This document shows positions 25,616 to 33,748 of a stretch of DNA of 36,179 bases, piece after piece. The DNA lies in assembly GCA_947311465.1 (NCBI GenBank), contig CAMZLN010000066.1:1-36179 (forward strand). The letters are read 5' to 3'. The first letter of the stretch is position 1, and every line of letters starts with the position of its first letter. Source of the DNA: an uncultured Saprospiraceae bacterium. GTDB lineage: Bacteria; Bacteroidota; Bacteroidia; Chitinophagales; Saprospiraceae. The notes under the pieces are model-generated. The model did no database searches and was not told where the DNA came from. It saw only the letters and a program-made list of their open reading frames with translations. The translations under genes were made by a program, and so were the position numbers.

Positions 25616-26665
25616 TTATAAAGAAATATAATATTCTAAACTTTCTTGAATCAGTGAATTATTCGCTGTTTGATTTAAAATGATGGTCCCAATTTCTGAA
25701 ATCATGGTGAAATTGATGATTTGGTTTTCGTTCTTTTTATCCTTGGTCATTAAATGTAAATAGGTCGAAAAATTTGATTTTTTCAATTTATATTTTCCAT
25801 AGTGGTTAATGATGTATGTGGATATTTTATCTAATGACTGAGCCGAAAGTCCAACTACTTTGTGCGATAAAAAGGATTCACAAATCAATCCAATCGCAAC
25901 GGCTTCTCCATGCAAAAGAGAAATTCCATTACTTAATGCATGACTTTCTATCGCATGTCCTATGGTATGACCGAAATTTAAAGATTTTCGCAATCCCATT
26001 TCAAAGGGATCTTTATGAACTACAGATTTTTTTATTTCTAAGGACGGTATGATGTATTTTTCCCAATCTGTAACTTCTGATATTTTTTTTATATTTTGAA
26101 GTTCTATCCAATCATCTTTGGATGCGATTAATCCGTGTTTGATTAATTCTGCGAATCCACTACGAATTTCTCTAATGGATAAAGTCTTTAAAAAATCTGC
26201 TGATACACAAACTTGACTTGGATTTTTAAAAAGCCCAACGGCATTTTTTAAATTCATAAAATCAATACCTAATTTACCACCAATGGATGCATCAACTTGA
26301 GAGAGTAGGGTGGTTGGAATTTGAATAAAATCCATTCCTCGATAGAATGTGGATGCTGTAAATCCACCCATATCTCCTATCACACCACCACCAAGATTAA
26401 TCATACAAGATTTTCTATCTGCTCCGTTTTTGACCATTTCTGACCAAATAAATTGACAAGTCTCTATGTTTTTATGAATTTCTCCAGATTGTATTTCTAT
26501 GAGATGGAAATCCAAATTCGAGATATTATTTTCGAAAATTGGTAAGCAATGTTCTTTTGTGTTTTGATCTGCAAGCACAAAAATAGATGAATACTTTTTT
26601 AGTTGTATCTCCTTCCAAAAATCTCCAATTTGTATCTTGTAGGTATCTAAATCTATAACTTTCAT
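25616..26665 (-). CDS. aroB: 3-dehydroquinate synthase
   Basis: The 349-aa cytosolic NAD+- and metal-dependent enzyme turns DAHP into 3-dehydroquinate, step two of the shikimate pathway. Key motifs are present: the NAD-binding NLGGGVIGDMGGFTASTFYRG (~90-110), PTTLLSQVDASIGGKLGIDF, GFAELIKHG, GHTIGHAIESHAL and HGEAVAIGLICES with metal-binding His/Glu residues. Its stop is at 25618-25616. The final ~38 codons are duplicated at 21083-21197, and a two-gene T9SS block sits between the two copies. An ABM-like gene ends 22 bp upstream, with a tandem-repeat array at the junction. The gene looks intact and of normal length. Confidence 0.95.
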   Translation of the reverse strand: MKVIDLDTYKIQIGDFWKEIQLKKYSSIFVLADQNTKEHCLPIFENNISNLDFHLIEIQSGEIHKNIETCQFIWSEMVKNGADRKSCMINLGGGVIGDMGGFTASTFYRGMDFIQIPTTLLSQVDASIGGKLGIDFMNLKNAVGLFKNPSQVCVSADFLKTLSIREIRSGFAELIKHGLIASKDDWIELQNIKKISEVTDWEKYIIPSLEIKKSVVHKDPFEMGLRKSLNFGHTIGHAIESHALSNGISLLHGEAVAIGLICESFLSHKVVGLSAQSLDKISTYIINHYGKYKLKKSNFSTYLHLMTKDKKNENQIINFTMISEIGTIILNQTANNSLIQESLEYYISL

Positions 26666-26697
26666 AACTCTTTATAACTTCGTAACTCTATAACTCA
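26653..26697. repeat. Tandem array 1 (degenerate ~8-10 bp units, TATAACTC-like)
   Basis: CTATAACTTT, CATAACTCTT, TATAACTTCG, TAACTCTATA, ACTC read as a run of related units. It straddles the 5' end of aroB and the 3' end of the ABM-like gene. It also partly encodes both ends (aroB starts ATGAAAGTTATAG; the ABM gene ends GAGTTATAG). Confidence 0.45.
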
Positions 26698-26972
26698 TTT
26701 ACACTCCACGCCATAGGTTTACCATCAAAAAGAAGTTTTGTTGCTTTCCAAGTTGATTTAAATAATTCAGAATGTCGATATTTTTCTAAATCAGATGCAT
26801 CTTTCCAAAAACTGTAGGTAAAAAATACATTGGGATGATCTACATCTTGCCATAACTCTAAATGTTCGCATCCTTCAAATCCACGTATTTTCTCTTTTTT
26901 CGATTCAAAAATAGCTTTAAATGTTTCGATTTCGGAACTTTTGAAAGTTAATTTTACTATTCTTTTTATCAT
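26688..26972 (-). CDS. Putative ABM-family monooxygenase (YgiN-like)
   Basis: The 94-aa protein has the ferredoxin-like alpha/beta dimer shape of the antibiotic-biosynthesis-monooxygenase (ABM) domain: VKLTFKSSEIETFKAIFESKKEKIRGFEGCEHLELWQDV, then NVFFTYSFWKDASDLEKYRHSELF. The family includes quinol monooxygenases (YgiN) and heme-degrading enzymes, but most small members are of unknown substrate. It lies between SAM hydrolase and aroB on the same strand, with repeat arrays on both sides. The stop is within array 1. Called by fold only. Confidence 0.7.
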   Translation of the reverse strand: MIKRIVKLTFKSSEIETFKAIFESKKEKIRGFEGCEHLELWQDVDHPNVFFTYSFWKDASDLEKYRHSELFKSTWKATKLLFDGKPMAWSVNEL

Positions 26973-26978
26973 ATAAAA

Positions 26979-27149
26979 AAGGTTGTGAGTTATTGGTTGT
27001 AAAAGGTTGTGAGTTATTGGTTGTGAAAAGGTTATAGGTTATGCACCTTGTATCCTTGCACCTTGAATCATTGTACACCTTGAATCATTGCACCTTGCAC
27101 CTTTGCACCATTGTACCATTGTACCATTTCATCATTTCATCATTTCATT
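26979..27149. repeat. Tandem array 2 (degenerate ~8 bp units, (A)AGGTGC/AATGGTAC-like on the minus strand)
   Basis: Reading the minus strand, units such as AATGGTAC, AATGGTGC, AAAGGTGC, AAGGTGC, AATGATTC and AAGGATAC repeat about every 8 nt. Two longer near-copies (GGTTGTGAGTTATTGGTTGT, plus strand) lie at the left end. The array fills the 159-bp gap between two genes. It runs over the stop codon of the SAM hydrolase gene and so encodes that protein's last residues (NEMMK). Confidence 0.6.
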
Positions 27150-27920
27150 TTTATCATAAAAATCAATTTGAATCGTATCCTCAGGACGAATATCCAGTAA
27201 TGTAGAAGCATTTCCCATGCTGACCCCAATTTCTAAATATCCAGCAGAATTGAATAGGGCTAAGACTTCACCAATATTAACACTCAAATAATGTTCGCTA
27301 AGTATTGTAATTGGCGATTTTCGTTTTACATAAATTGCAAATAAGCGATTGCTTCTGGCGCTATCAAAAAGTTCCTTTTTGATATTTACAATGGCATTTC
27401 CAAAATCATCAATAAGTATCACTGTGCCACGCATGTGATTTTTTCCAAGGACAGGTTGAAGCGCAAATCGAATTTCAACTGCTTCTTGCTTAGATCCTAT
27501 TTTTTCTATTGATTTTCCAGATGTAAGGAAATTGACGGCCTTTGAAGCGACATAAGGCAATGGGAAAACTTCATCATCCCCTTTGTCTAAAACGTATATT
27601 TCTGTAGGTAATTCATCGAAAAGCATTGAAAAAAGCCCATTGTCGGGTCCAATGAAGAAATGTTCATTGTGTTTAACTACTACAAATTGAATGTCCTTAC
27701 TGTAACGCTCTTTTACACTGACAATATGGATTGTTCCTTTTGGAAAATATGGATAGGCATGTTTTAAAATGTAGGATGCCTGAACTATATCATGCTTATT
27801 GACGTTATGAGAAATATCTATAATGTTTAAATCAGCATTTTGTGTCAATAGCGCACCCTTTACTATTGCAACATAGTTGTCCATGATACCAAAATCTGTC
27901 ATAAATGTAATTATGGGCAT
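27132..27920 (-). CDS. SAM hydrolase/SAM hydroxide adenosyltransferase (DUF62 family)
   Basis: The 262-aa product starts MPIITFMTDFGIMDNYVAIVKGALL, with the conserved TDFG...D-Y-V...KG pattern (~7-22). It continues with NIIDISHNVNKHDIVQASYIL, FFIGPDNGLFSMLFDE (~88-103) and VILIDDFGNAIVNIKKELF (~167-185), all hallmarks of the family. These enzymes split S-adenosylmethionine to adenosine and methionine with an activated water; bacterial fluorinases and chlorinases are relatives that use halide. The plain GPDNG and DDFGNAI motifs favour the hydroxide type, but substrate cannot be settled from sequence alone. The C-terminal NEMMK lies in the tandem array. It is divergent from phoH. Confidence 0.85.
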   Translation of the reverse strand: MPIITFMTDFGIMDNYVAIVKGALLTQNADLNIIDISHNVNKHDIVQASYILKHAYPYFPKGTIHIVSVKERYSKDIQFVVVKHNEHFFIGPDNGLFSMLFDELPTEIYVLDKGDDEVFPLPYVASKAVNFLTSGKSIEKIGSKQEAVEIRFALQPVLGKNHMRGTVILIDDFGNAIVNIKKELFDSARSNRLFAIYVKRKSPITILSEHYLSVNIGEVLALFNSAGYLEIGVSMGNASTLLDIRPEDTIQIDFYDKNEMMK

Positions 27921-28063
27921 AATTCTTGAGTCTTATATTGACAATGTATTCTCATGTTTTTTCAGTAAAATCGGAAAATTACATATATTTAAACTATAAA
28001 AGCTGGATATTGTTTTATTTTTCTGAAATTATTGACATTTAATTAATTCTAAAATATTAAAAT

Positions 28064-29074
28064 TTGAAGACCCAATTGAGTGAAATCGTACTTACCGTCG
28101 AAGATATTAATCTTGTTAATTTATTTGGAGCTAAAAACTCTAAGTTGAATATTATTAAAAACGCATTTCCAAATGTGAATATTACGGCTAGGGGAAATAA
28201 TATAAAAATACAAGGGGATAAAAAAATATCTCAAAAAGTGAAATCTGTTTTTGAAAAGATGATTCGCTTAATTAAAGACGATAATGAATTGTCTATCCAA
28301 GTAATTCAATCTATGGTAGATGGTGATAATCCTTTTGAAAGTCGAATAAGCAATGGGTCGTCGGATAATAAAGTGATTGTGCATGCTAAAAATGGGCGTA
28401 CAATTAAACCAAAAACCAAAAATCAAAAAAAGTTATTCGAAGCTTCTGAAATTGACGATATCGTATTCGCAGTTGGTCCTGCAGGTACAGGTAAAACTTA
28501 TGTGGCTGTAGCAATTGCCTTGAGAGCATTGAAAAATAAGCTGGTAAAGAAAATTATTCTTACAAGACCAGCAGTCGAAGCAGGGGAGAGTCTTGGATTT
28601 TTACCTGGTGACTTGAAAGATAAAGTTGATCCTTATCTGAGACCTTTATATGATGCACTTTTTGATATGCTTCCAAAGGACAAATTGGAGTTCTTTATGG
28701 CAAATGGTGTCATTGAAGTCGCTCCTTTGGCTTTTATGAGAGGGCGTACCTTGGATCATGCTTTCATTATCTTGGATGAAGCTCAAAATACAACTTCAAT
28801 GCAATTGAAAATGTTTTTGACACGTTTGGGACCTTCCGCTAAATGTATAATTACAGGTGATTTATCCCAAATTGATTTACCAAGACATCAAAAATCTGGG
28901 CTGCGTACTGCTATCCAAATCTTGAAAGGAACAAATGGTATATCTATCATGGAACTTACGGATGAAGATGTGGTAAGACACCGTTTGGTAAAGAAAATTA
29001 TCTTAGCATATAATAAGGAAAGTGAAAGAAAACGAAGGGAACGTGAAGATAATGAAAAAGATACTGGGGAGTGA
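28064..29074 (+). CDS. PhoH-family ATPase
   Basis: The 336-aa protein has an N-terminal KH-like segment (residues ~1-75: NLFGAKNSKLNIIKNAFPNVNITARGNNIKIQGD). The PhoH ATPase core follows: Walker A GPAGTGKTYVAV (~144-155), RPAVEAGESLGFLPGDLKDK, FMRGRTLDHAFIILDEAQN (Walker B, ~224-242) and TRLGPSAKCIITGDLSQID. This is the YbeZ-like PhoH group, linked to RNA and ribosome metabolism; here ybeY is not adjacent. The start is TTG (28064-28066) with an in-frame TAA two codons upstream, so no earlier start is possible. The C terminus is a charged tail (KRRREREDNEKDTGE). A GACGGCAA tandem array follows 10 bp later. Confidence 0.9.
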   Translation: MKTQLSEIVLTVEDINLVNLFGAKNSKLNIIKNAFPNVNITARGNNIKIQGDKKISQKVKSVFEKMIRLIKDDNELSIQVIQSMVDGDNPFESRISNGSSDNKVIVHAKNGRTIKPKTKNQKKLFEASEIDDIVFAVGPAGTGKTYVAVAIALRALKNKLVKKIILTRPAVEAGESLGFLPGDLKDKVDPYLRPLYDALFDMLPKDKLEFFMANGVIEVAPLAFMRGRTLDHAFIILDEAQNTTSMQLKMFLTRLGPSAKCIITGDLSQIDLPRHQKSGLRTAIQILKGTNGISIMELTDEDVVRHRLVKKIILAYNKESERKRREREDNEKDTGE

Positions 29075-29084
29075 TTTTTTTTGA

Positions 29085-29218
29085 GACGGCACGACGGCAC
29101 GACGGCAAGATGTCAAGATGTCACGACAGCAAGACGGCAAGATGGCAAGACGGCAAGACGGCAAGATATTAAGACTTTCGACGGCAAGACCTTTGACCGC
29201 AAGATGTTAAGACTTTGC
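29085..29218. repeat. Tandem array 3 (8-bp units, GACGGCAA-like)
   Basis: About 16 consecutive 8-bp units beginning GACGGCAC, GACGGCAC, GACGGCAA, GATGTCAA, GATGTCAC, GACAGCAA, and so on. The right end is more degenerate (GATATTAA, GACTTTC, GACCTTTG). It lies 10 bp after the phoH stop and is conspicuously G+C-rich against its AT-rich surroundings. Confidence 0.85.
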
Positions 29219-29260
29219 TTGCTAGGTTTTGGACAATAGATAATACTTTTAAAATTATTA

Positions 29261-29283
29261 ATTATTTTTTCATAGTTTCTAAA
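29261..29283. repeat. Dispersed intergenic repeat, copy E (TTATTTTTTCATAGTTTCTAAA)
   Basis: Matches copy A at about 20 of 22 positions. It lies between tandem array 3 and the xdhB promoter region. Together with the array and the -7 box at 29322 it accounts for the visible content of the 302-bp gap 29075-29376. Confidence 0.5.
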
Positions 29284-29321
29284 TGTTAAATCAATAGTAT
29301 ACAGATTATTGATACTATTTT

Positions 29322-29329
29322 TAACTTTG
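29322..29329 (+). promoter_or_regulatory. Candidate -7 box for the xdh operon
   Basis: TAACTTTG is a perfect TAnnTTTG match about 48 nt upstream of the xdhB start codon. No properly spaced -33 TTG is visible. Confidence 0.35.
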
Positions 29330-29376
29330 GCAATAATTTTACTTTTACTGCGAATAAACTATTGAAAAAATAATAA

Positions 29377-31623
29377 ATGAAAAATATAGATTCAAAAGGA
29401 CATGTAACGGGCAAGTCTATCTATTTAGATGATATTCCAACAATACAAGGCACTCTATATGCTGCGGTCTATTCTTCGCCTAGCGCTCATGGAATTATTC
29501 AATCTGTTGATTATTCCAAGGCATTGGCTCTTTTTGGCGTTGAAAAAATATTGACATTTGATGATATTAAAGGTGAAAATCAAATTGGTGGAATATTTCC
29601 TGATGAAGAACTCTTAGCTGAAAAAGAAGTCCATTTTCAAGGACAACCCATCGCTGTCGTAATTGCAAAATCTGAATCTATTGCTTTTAAAGCTAGAAAA
29701 TTAATAGAAATTGATATTCTTGAAAAAGAAGTTATCATTGATGCTAGAGAAGCTCAAAAAAAAGGGCAGTTGATTATGCCACCTCGAATTTTTAAAAGCG
29801 GAAACCTTGACTTGGCTTGGTCTGTTTGTGAATATATATTTGAAGGAAGGGCAAGTTCAAATGGACAAGAACATCTTTACTTAGAAACCCAAGGGGCTTA
29901 CGCAATACCTTTAGAAAACGGGAATATCAAAATATCTTCATCTACTCAAGGTCCAACGGCTGTTCAAAGAGCAGCGGCGAAGGTTTTAGACGTGGGTATG
30001 CACAATATTGAAGTAGATGTCGTTCGGCTAGGTGGTGGATTTGGTGGAAAAGAAGATCAAGCTACTCCTTGGGCAATTATGGCAGCAATGGGCGTTCAAA
30101 TATTGAATAAACCTGTCAAATTGATTTTGAGCAGAATGGATGATATGAAAATGACTGGAAAACGTCATCCCTATGATTCAGATTATAAAATTGGACTATC
30201 AAAAGATTTTAAGATATTAGCTTACGAAGTACATTTTTATCAAAATGCAGGTGCTGCGGCTGATTTGTCTCCAGCAGTTTTAGGACGAACATTATTTCAT
30301 GCCACCAATGCTTATCATATTCCAAATACACGATTAACGGCTTATAGTTGTAAAACTAATTTACCGCCCAATACTGCATTTCGTGGATTCGGTGGACCAC
30401 AGGGAATGTTCGTTATTGAAGCCGCATTGGCTCATGCTGCAAAAAAATTGAAGATTTCAACCCATATTTTACAAAAGAAAAATTTATTAAAAACGGGAGA
30501 TGAATTCCCTTACGGGCAAATTGCCGAAGGTGTTGTTCTAAATAAACTTTGGTCTGATTTAGATTCTAAATTTGATTTAAAAGCAGTTGAAAATCGTATT
30601 CATAATTTTAATCAAGAAAACACCTATTCCAAAAAAGGATTTTCATTGATGCCTATTGCTTTTGGAATATCATTTACAAAAACACCAATGAATCAGGCTC
30701 GTGCTTTGGTGCATATTTATAGTGATGGTACCGTTGGGATCAGTACAGGTGCCGTTGAAATGGGGCAAGGGGTCAATACTAAAATGCTTCAGATAGCAGC
30801 TTCTTCGTTTGGTATTCATCCAAATAAAGTCAAATTAGAGACCACCAATACTACACGTGTAGCCAATACATCTCCAACGGCGGCAAGTGCCACCGCAGAC
30901 TTGAATGGAAAGGCTTTGCTCAAAGCTTGTACTGCTTTATTGGAAAGATTAAAAAATAGCGTTGCGATCAAATTTGATGTAAATATAGATAATGTTAGTT
31001 TTGAAAATGATTTAGTTTACATTGATAATGTTCCAACTGAAATGACTTGGGAACAATTGGTGGATCAAGCATTTTTAGAACGTGTGTGCTTAACTGAAAA
31101 TGGTCATTATGCTACGCCAATTATTAATTTTGATATGGAAACCCAAAAAGGACATCCTTTTGCTTATCATGTTTTTGGATTGGCATTGACAGAAGTTACC
31201 GTAGATTGTCTTCGTGGTACTTATGAATTTGATGCTGTGAAAATTATCCATGATTTTGGAAAATCTATGAACCCTTCTGTTGATATGGGGCAAATCGAAG
31301 GAGGGCTCGTTCAAGGAATGGGATGGATGACTTTGGAAGAAATTAGATATAATAAGGAAGGTAGATTGCTTTCTAATACGCTTTCTGCTTATAAAATACC
31401 TGATATTTATGCTGTTCCTAAGGAAATTATTGTGTATCCAGTGGAAACAGAAGGTAGTGAAATGGCCATTTTGAAATCCAAGGCAGTGGGTGAACCCCCG
31501 TTGATGTACGGGATTGGGGCGTATTTTGCGATTGATAAGGCGGTAATGGCTTTTAATCCTAATGCTAAGTTGGAAATGAGTGCTCCTTTTACGGCGGAGA
31601 AGGTTTTGATGGGACTTTATTAA
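29377..31623 (+). CDS. xdhB: Xanthine dehydrogenase molybdopterin-binding subunit
   Basis: The 748-aa protein is the large catalytic subunit of the molybdenum hydroxylase family. It has the N-terminal TGKSIYLDDIP segment, QEHLYLETQ (a xanthine-dehydrogenase-type Glu in the pocket, ~168-176), VVRLGGGFGGKEDQ (~213-226), TAFRGFGGPQG (the Arg for substrate binding), AVEMGQGVNTKML, TSPTAASATADLNGKA and SKAVGEPPLMYG with the catalytic Glu near the C terminus (~710). It oxidises hypoxanthine/xanthine to urate. The partner XdhA (2Fe-2S plus FAD subunit) is not in the window; upstream is phoH. A membrane protein and xdhC follow in the same direction, forming an operon. Confidence 0.92.
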   Translation: MKNIDSKGHVTGKSIYLDDIPTIQGTLYAAVYSSPSAHGIIQSVDYSKALALFGVEKILTFDDIKGENQIGGIFPDEELLAEKEVHFQGQPIAVVIAKSESIAFKARKLIEIDILEKEVIIDAREAQKKGQLIMPPRIFKSGNLDLAWSVCEYIFEGRASSNGQEHLYLETQGAYAIPLENGNIKISSSTQGPTAVQRAAAKVLDVGMHNIEVDVVRLGGGFGGKEDQATPWAIMAAMGVQILNKPVKLILSRMDDMKMTGKRHPYDSDYKIGLSKDFKILAYEVHFYQNAGAAADLSPAVLGRTLFHATNAYHIPNTRLTAYSCKTNLPPNTAFRGFGGPQGMFVIEAALAHAAKKLKISTHILQKKNLLKTGDEFPYGQIAEGVVLNKLWSDLDSKFDLKAVENRIHNFNQENTYSKKGFSLMPIAFGISFTKTPMNQARALVHIYSDGTVGISTGAVEMGQGVNTKMLQIAASSFGIHPNKVKLETTNTTRVANTSPTAASATADLNGKALLKACTALLERLKNSVAIKFDVNIDNVSFENDLVYIDNVPTEMTWEQLVDQAFLERVCLTENGHYATPIINFDMETQKGHPFAYHVFGLALTEVTVDCLRGTYEFDAVKIIHDFGKSMNPSVDMGQIEGGLVQGMGWMTLEEIRYNKEGRLLSNTLSAYKIPDIYAVPKEIIVYPVETEGSEMAILKSKAVGEPPLMYGIGAYFAIDKAVMAFNPNAKLEMSAPFTAEKVLMGLY

Positions 31624-31726
31624 TTGTTAATTATAAATGATTAATTGTTAATTACTCAACCAGATTCCTATTCTTGTTTCAGGTTCAAGAAATTTAGGGA
31701 GTCTAATTTTTGAATAATCACAGATA

Positions 31727-32215
31727 ATGAAACTTACAAGTACAAAATCAAATATCATTCGGGGTGGACTTATCTATATGCTGGGTGACACTATTGCTGC
31801 TGTTATACAAACAGAATTTGACTGGATTAGGGTTTTAGGTATTCTATTTATCGGAGCAACTATCTACGCTTTAGAGATTCCAAATTATTTTAAATGGATT
31901 GATAAAAAAGTAATTAATGATGGTAGTTTCAAAGCATCTATTCTTAGAGCAAGTATGGCGATGTTGTATTTCAATCCCTTATGGATTGCACGTCATATTT
32001 TATTTATTAAATTAATTTCAAGGGAATATAATCAAATTGGAATGAATCTATTGTCTATTGGTTGGAAATCCTTTTTATATAATATTCCCATTTCCTTGGT
32101 AGCAAATTATTTGATTCAAAACAAAATCCCCTTGAAGCATCGTTTCTTGGCAAGTGCCATTTTCTCTGGATTAATGGCAATATATTATTCATTGAGTGCA
32201 ACATGGTTTAAATAA
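31727..32215 (+). CDS. Uncharacterised small membrane protein in the xdh operon
   Basis: The 162-aa product has about four hydrophobic segments and motifs MLGDTIAAVI, GATIYALEIPNYFKWID, NPLWIARHILFIK and IGWKSFLYNIPISLVANYLI. The GDTIAA opening and the overall size and helix layout faintly recall Mpv17/PMP22-type proteins, but this is weak. The stop codon (TAA, 32213-32215) shares its last A with the xdhC ATG, so translation is coupled. Location within the operon suggests a link to purine uptake, Moco delivery or xanthine dehydrogenase assembly. No function is shown by sequence. Confidence 0.6.
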   Translation: MKLTSTKSNIIRGGLIYMLGDTIAAVIQTEFDWIRVLGILFIGATIYALEIPNYFKWIDKKVINDGSFKASILRASMAMLYFNPLWIARHILFIKLISREYNQIGMNLLSIGWKSFLYNIPISLVANYLIQNKIPLKHRFLASAIFSGLMAIYYSLSATWFK

Positions 32216-33147
32216 TGGAAATTTGGTTAAAAATTAAATGTGCACTTGAATCTGGGAATCGAGTAGCTTTATTATATGTGTTGGAAAGCATAGGAAGTAG
32301 TCCTGGTCGGCAAGGATTTAAAATGATGGTATCACAAAACGGATATTTATTTGGATCTATTGGGGGTGGAATGATGGAGTACAATCTGGTAGAATCTTGT
32401 AAAAAATGGCTTCAAGAAGAACAAAATTCGCCTATTTTAAAACGTCAAATACATCGAAAAAATACAAGTGATTCGTCAGGGTTGATATGCTCTGGAGAAC
32501 AAATAGTAGGGATATACTCTTTAGGAAAGAAAGATCTTCCTCAAATAGATGATTTTATCCAATCCACGCAAAATGGAACTTATGGAATATTGGTTGCAAC
32601 AGAAAAAGAAATAAAATTAATTCCCAAGGCGACGCTTTCTGAAAAATTCACTACGAATATCTCAAAAGACCGGTGGCATGTTCAAGAAGATTTGGGATAT
32701 CACCTTGTATTACATATCATAGGGGGTGGGCATGTAAGCCAAGCACTTGCAAAATTTGCTCCTGATTTGGGATTTAAAGTAATCGTTTATGATGATCGAA
32801 ATAATTTGAATACATTTTCAAAATATGCCAAAATTCAACTTATTTCTGATTATGAAAGTATCGGCAAATATATCCCACAAGGCAATCGTCATTATATAGT
32901 CGTTATGTCTTTTGGATATCAATCTGATTTGAAAATCATTCAGCAACTCCTGCCTTTTGACTATAAATATATAGGATTGATGGGAAGTAAAAATAAAATT
33001 CGGATGTTGAAAAAAGAATTGATAGCTCAAAACAATTCAAATCTTGAGAAATTGCATGCCCCAATTGGAATCCAGATTTCTAGTCAGACTCCAACTGAGA
33101 TTGCAATTAGTATTATGGGGGAGATGATTTTAGTGAAAAATAAATAG
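32215..33147 (+). CDS. xdhC: XdhC-family molybdenum cofactor insertion/maturation protein
   Basis: The 310-aa protein has an N-terminal XdhC/CoxI domain (ALLYVLESIGSSPGRQGFKMMV and GSIGGGMMEYNLVE, ~18-62). The C-terminal Rossmann-like domain has the glycine-rich IIGGGHVSQALAKFAPDLGFKVIVYDDR (~164-191), then YIVVMSFGYQSDL and YIGLMGSKNKIRMLKKEL. XdhC binds the molybdenum cofactor, lets it be sulfurated and inserts it into the XdhB subunit. It overlaps the preceding gene by one base. Convergent with the small secreted protein after it. Length and motifs are normal. Confidence 0.9.
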   Translation: MEIWLKIKCALESGNRVALLYVLESIGSSPGRQGFKMMVSQNGYLFGSIGGGMMEYNLVESCKKWLQEEQNSPILKRQIHRKNTSDSSGLICSGEQIVGIYSLGKKDLPQIDDFIQSTQNGTYGILVATEKEIKLIPKATLSEKFTTNISKDRWHVQEDLGYHLVLHIIGGGHVSQALAKFAPDLGFKVIVYDDRNNLNTFSKYAKIQLISDYESIGKYIPQGNRHYIVVMSFGYQSDLKIIQQLLPFDYKYIGLMGSKNKIRMLKKELIAQNNSNLEKLHAPIGIQISSQTPTEIAISIMGEMILVKNK

Positions 33148-33183
33148 TGGCTGGATGGAAACTCACACACTAAATAATAAATT

Positions 33184-33540
33184 CTATTTTAAATCGCCCT
33201 TAATTTCAGGTATAAAAGGATCCCCTTTTGTTGCATTCCATTTTAATATAAATCTTTCGCTATCATCTACCGAATAAGCTTGTACAAATTCCCATCCATT
33301 TGCCACCAAAAAATTCAAGGCATCAATCAGGGTATTAAACTCTTTATCAGATCCATCTTTTTCAATGATTAATTGATTACTCGTTGTCAATCGGACTTTA
33401 GAATATTGACCAAAATCCATTGTGACTTTACATTTATTTCCTAAAAAAGGAAAACTTGATATTTCGCAAAATGAATCCGTTTGAGCATAAGACAAGGAAA
33501 TGAATAAAGAAAAGACAAAAAACAGTAAATACTTTTTCAT
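33184..33540 (-). CDS. Small secreted hypothetical protein
   Basis: The 118-aa product has a clear signal peptide (KKYLLFFVFSLFISLSYAQ). A small domain follows, with two Cys (SFCEISSF and NKCKVTMDF) and the segment TLIDALNFLVANGWEFVQAYSV. The latter resembles the DUF4177-like 'LNxLGxxGWExV' pattern. Otherwise nothing is recognised. It is convergent with xdhC and divergent from hppA, and it probably has its own promoter. Confidence 0.6.
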   Translation of the reverse strand: MKKYLLFFVFSLFISLSYAQTDSFCEISSFPFLGNKCKVTMDFGQYSKVRLTTSNQLIIEKDGSDKEFNTLIDALNFLVANGWEFVQAYSVDDSERFILKWNATKGDPFIPEIKGDLK

Positions 33541-33673
33541 AATAAGTGAAGTTTGATGAGCTATTAAATTAGGGGGGAATTTATATTATGTCAAGTAATT
33601 TTCTGTTTTTAACATTATTTTAACCTAGATTTCAAGTAAAATAGTCTATTCTCTCAACGTTTCCTCTCTTTAT

Positions 33674-33705
33674 TGCGAATTTTTATAAAAAAATACTATT
33701 TTTGT
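33674..33705 (+). promoter_or_regulatory. Promoter of hppA
   Basis: TTG (33674-33676) and TATTTTTG (33698-33705), spacing 21 nt, match the Bacteroidota promoter. Leader of about 37 nt follows to the ATG at 33749. Confidence 0.6.
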
Positions 33706-33748
33706 CAGCTGCGAGAAATTTATTTATAAAACAAAACAAAAATCAATT

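Noticed and set aside
29085-29218. CRISPR array
   Set aside because: Units are contiguous 8-bp tandem repeats without 20-40 nt unique spacers, and no cas genes are near.
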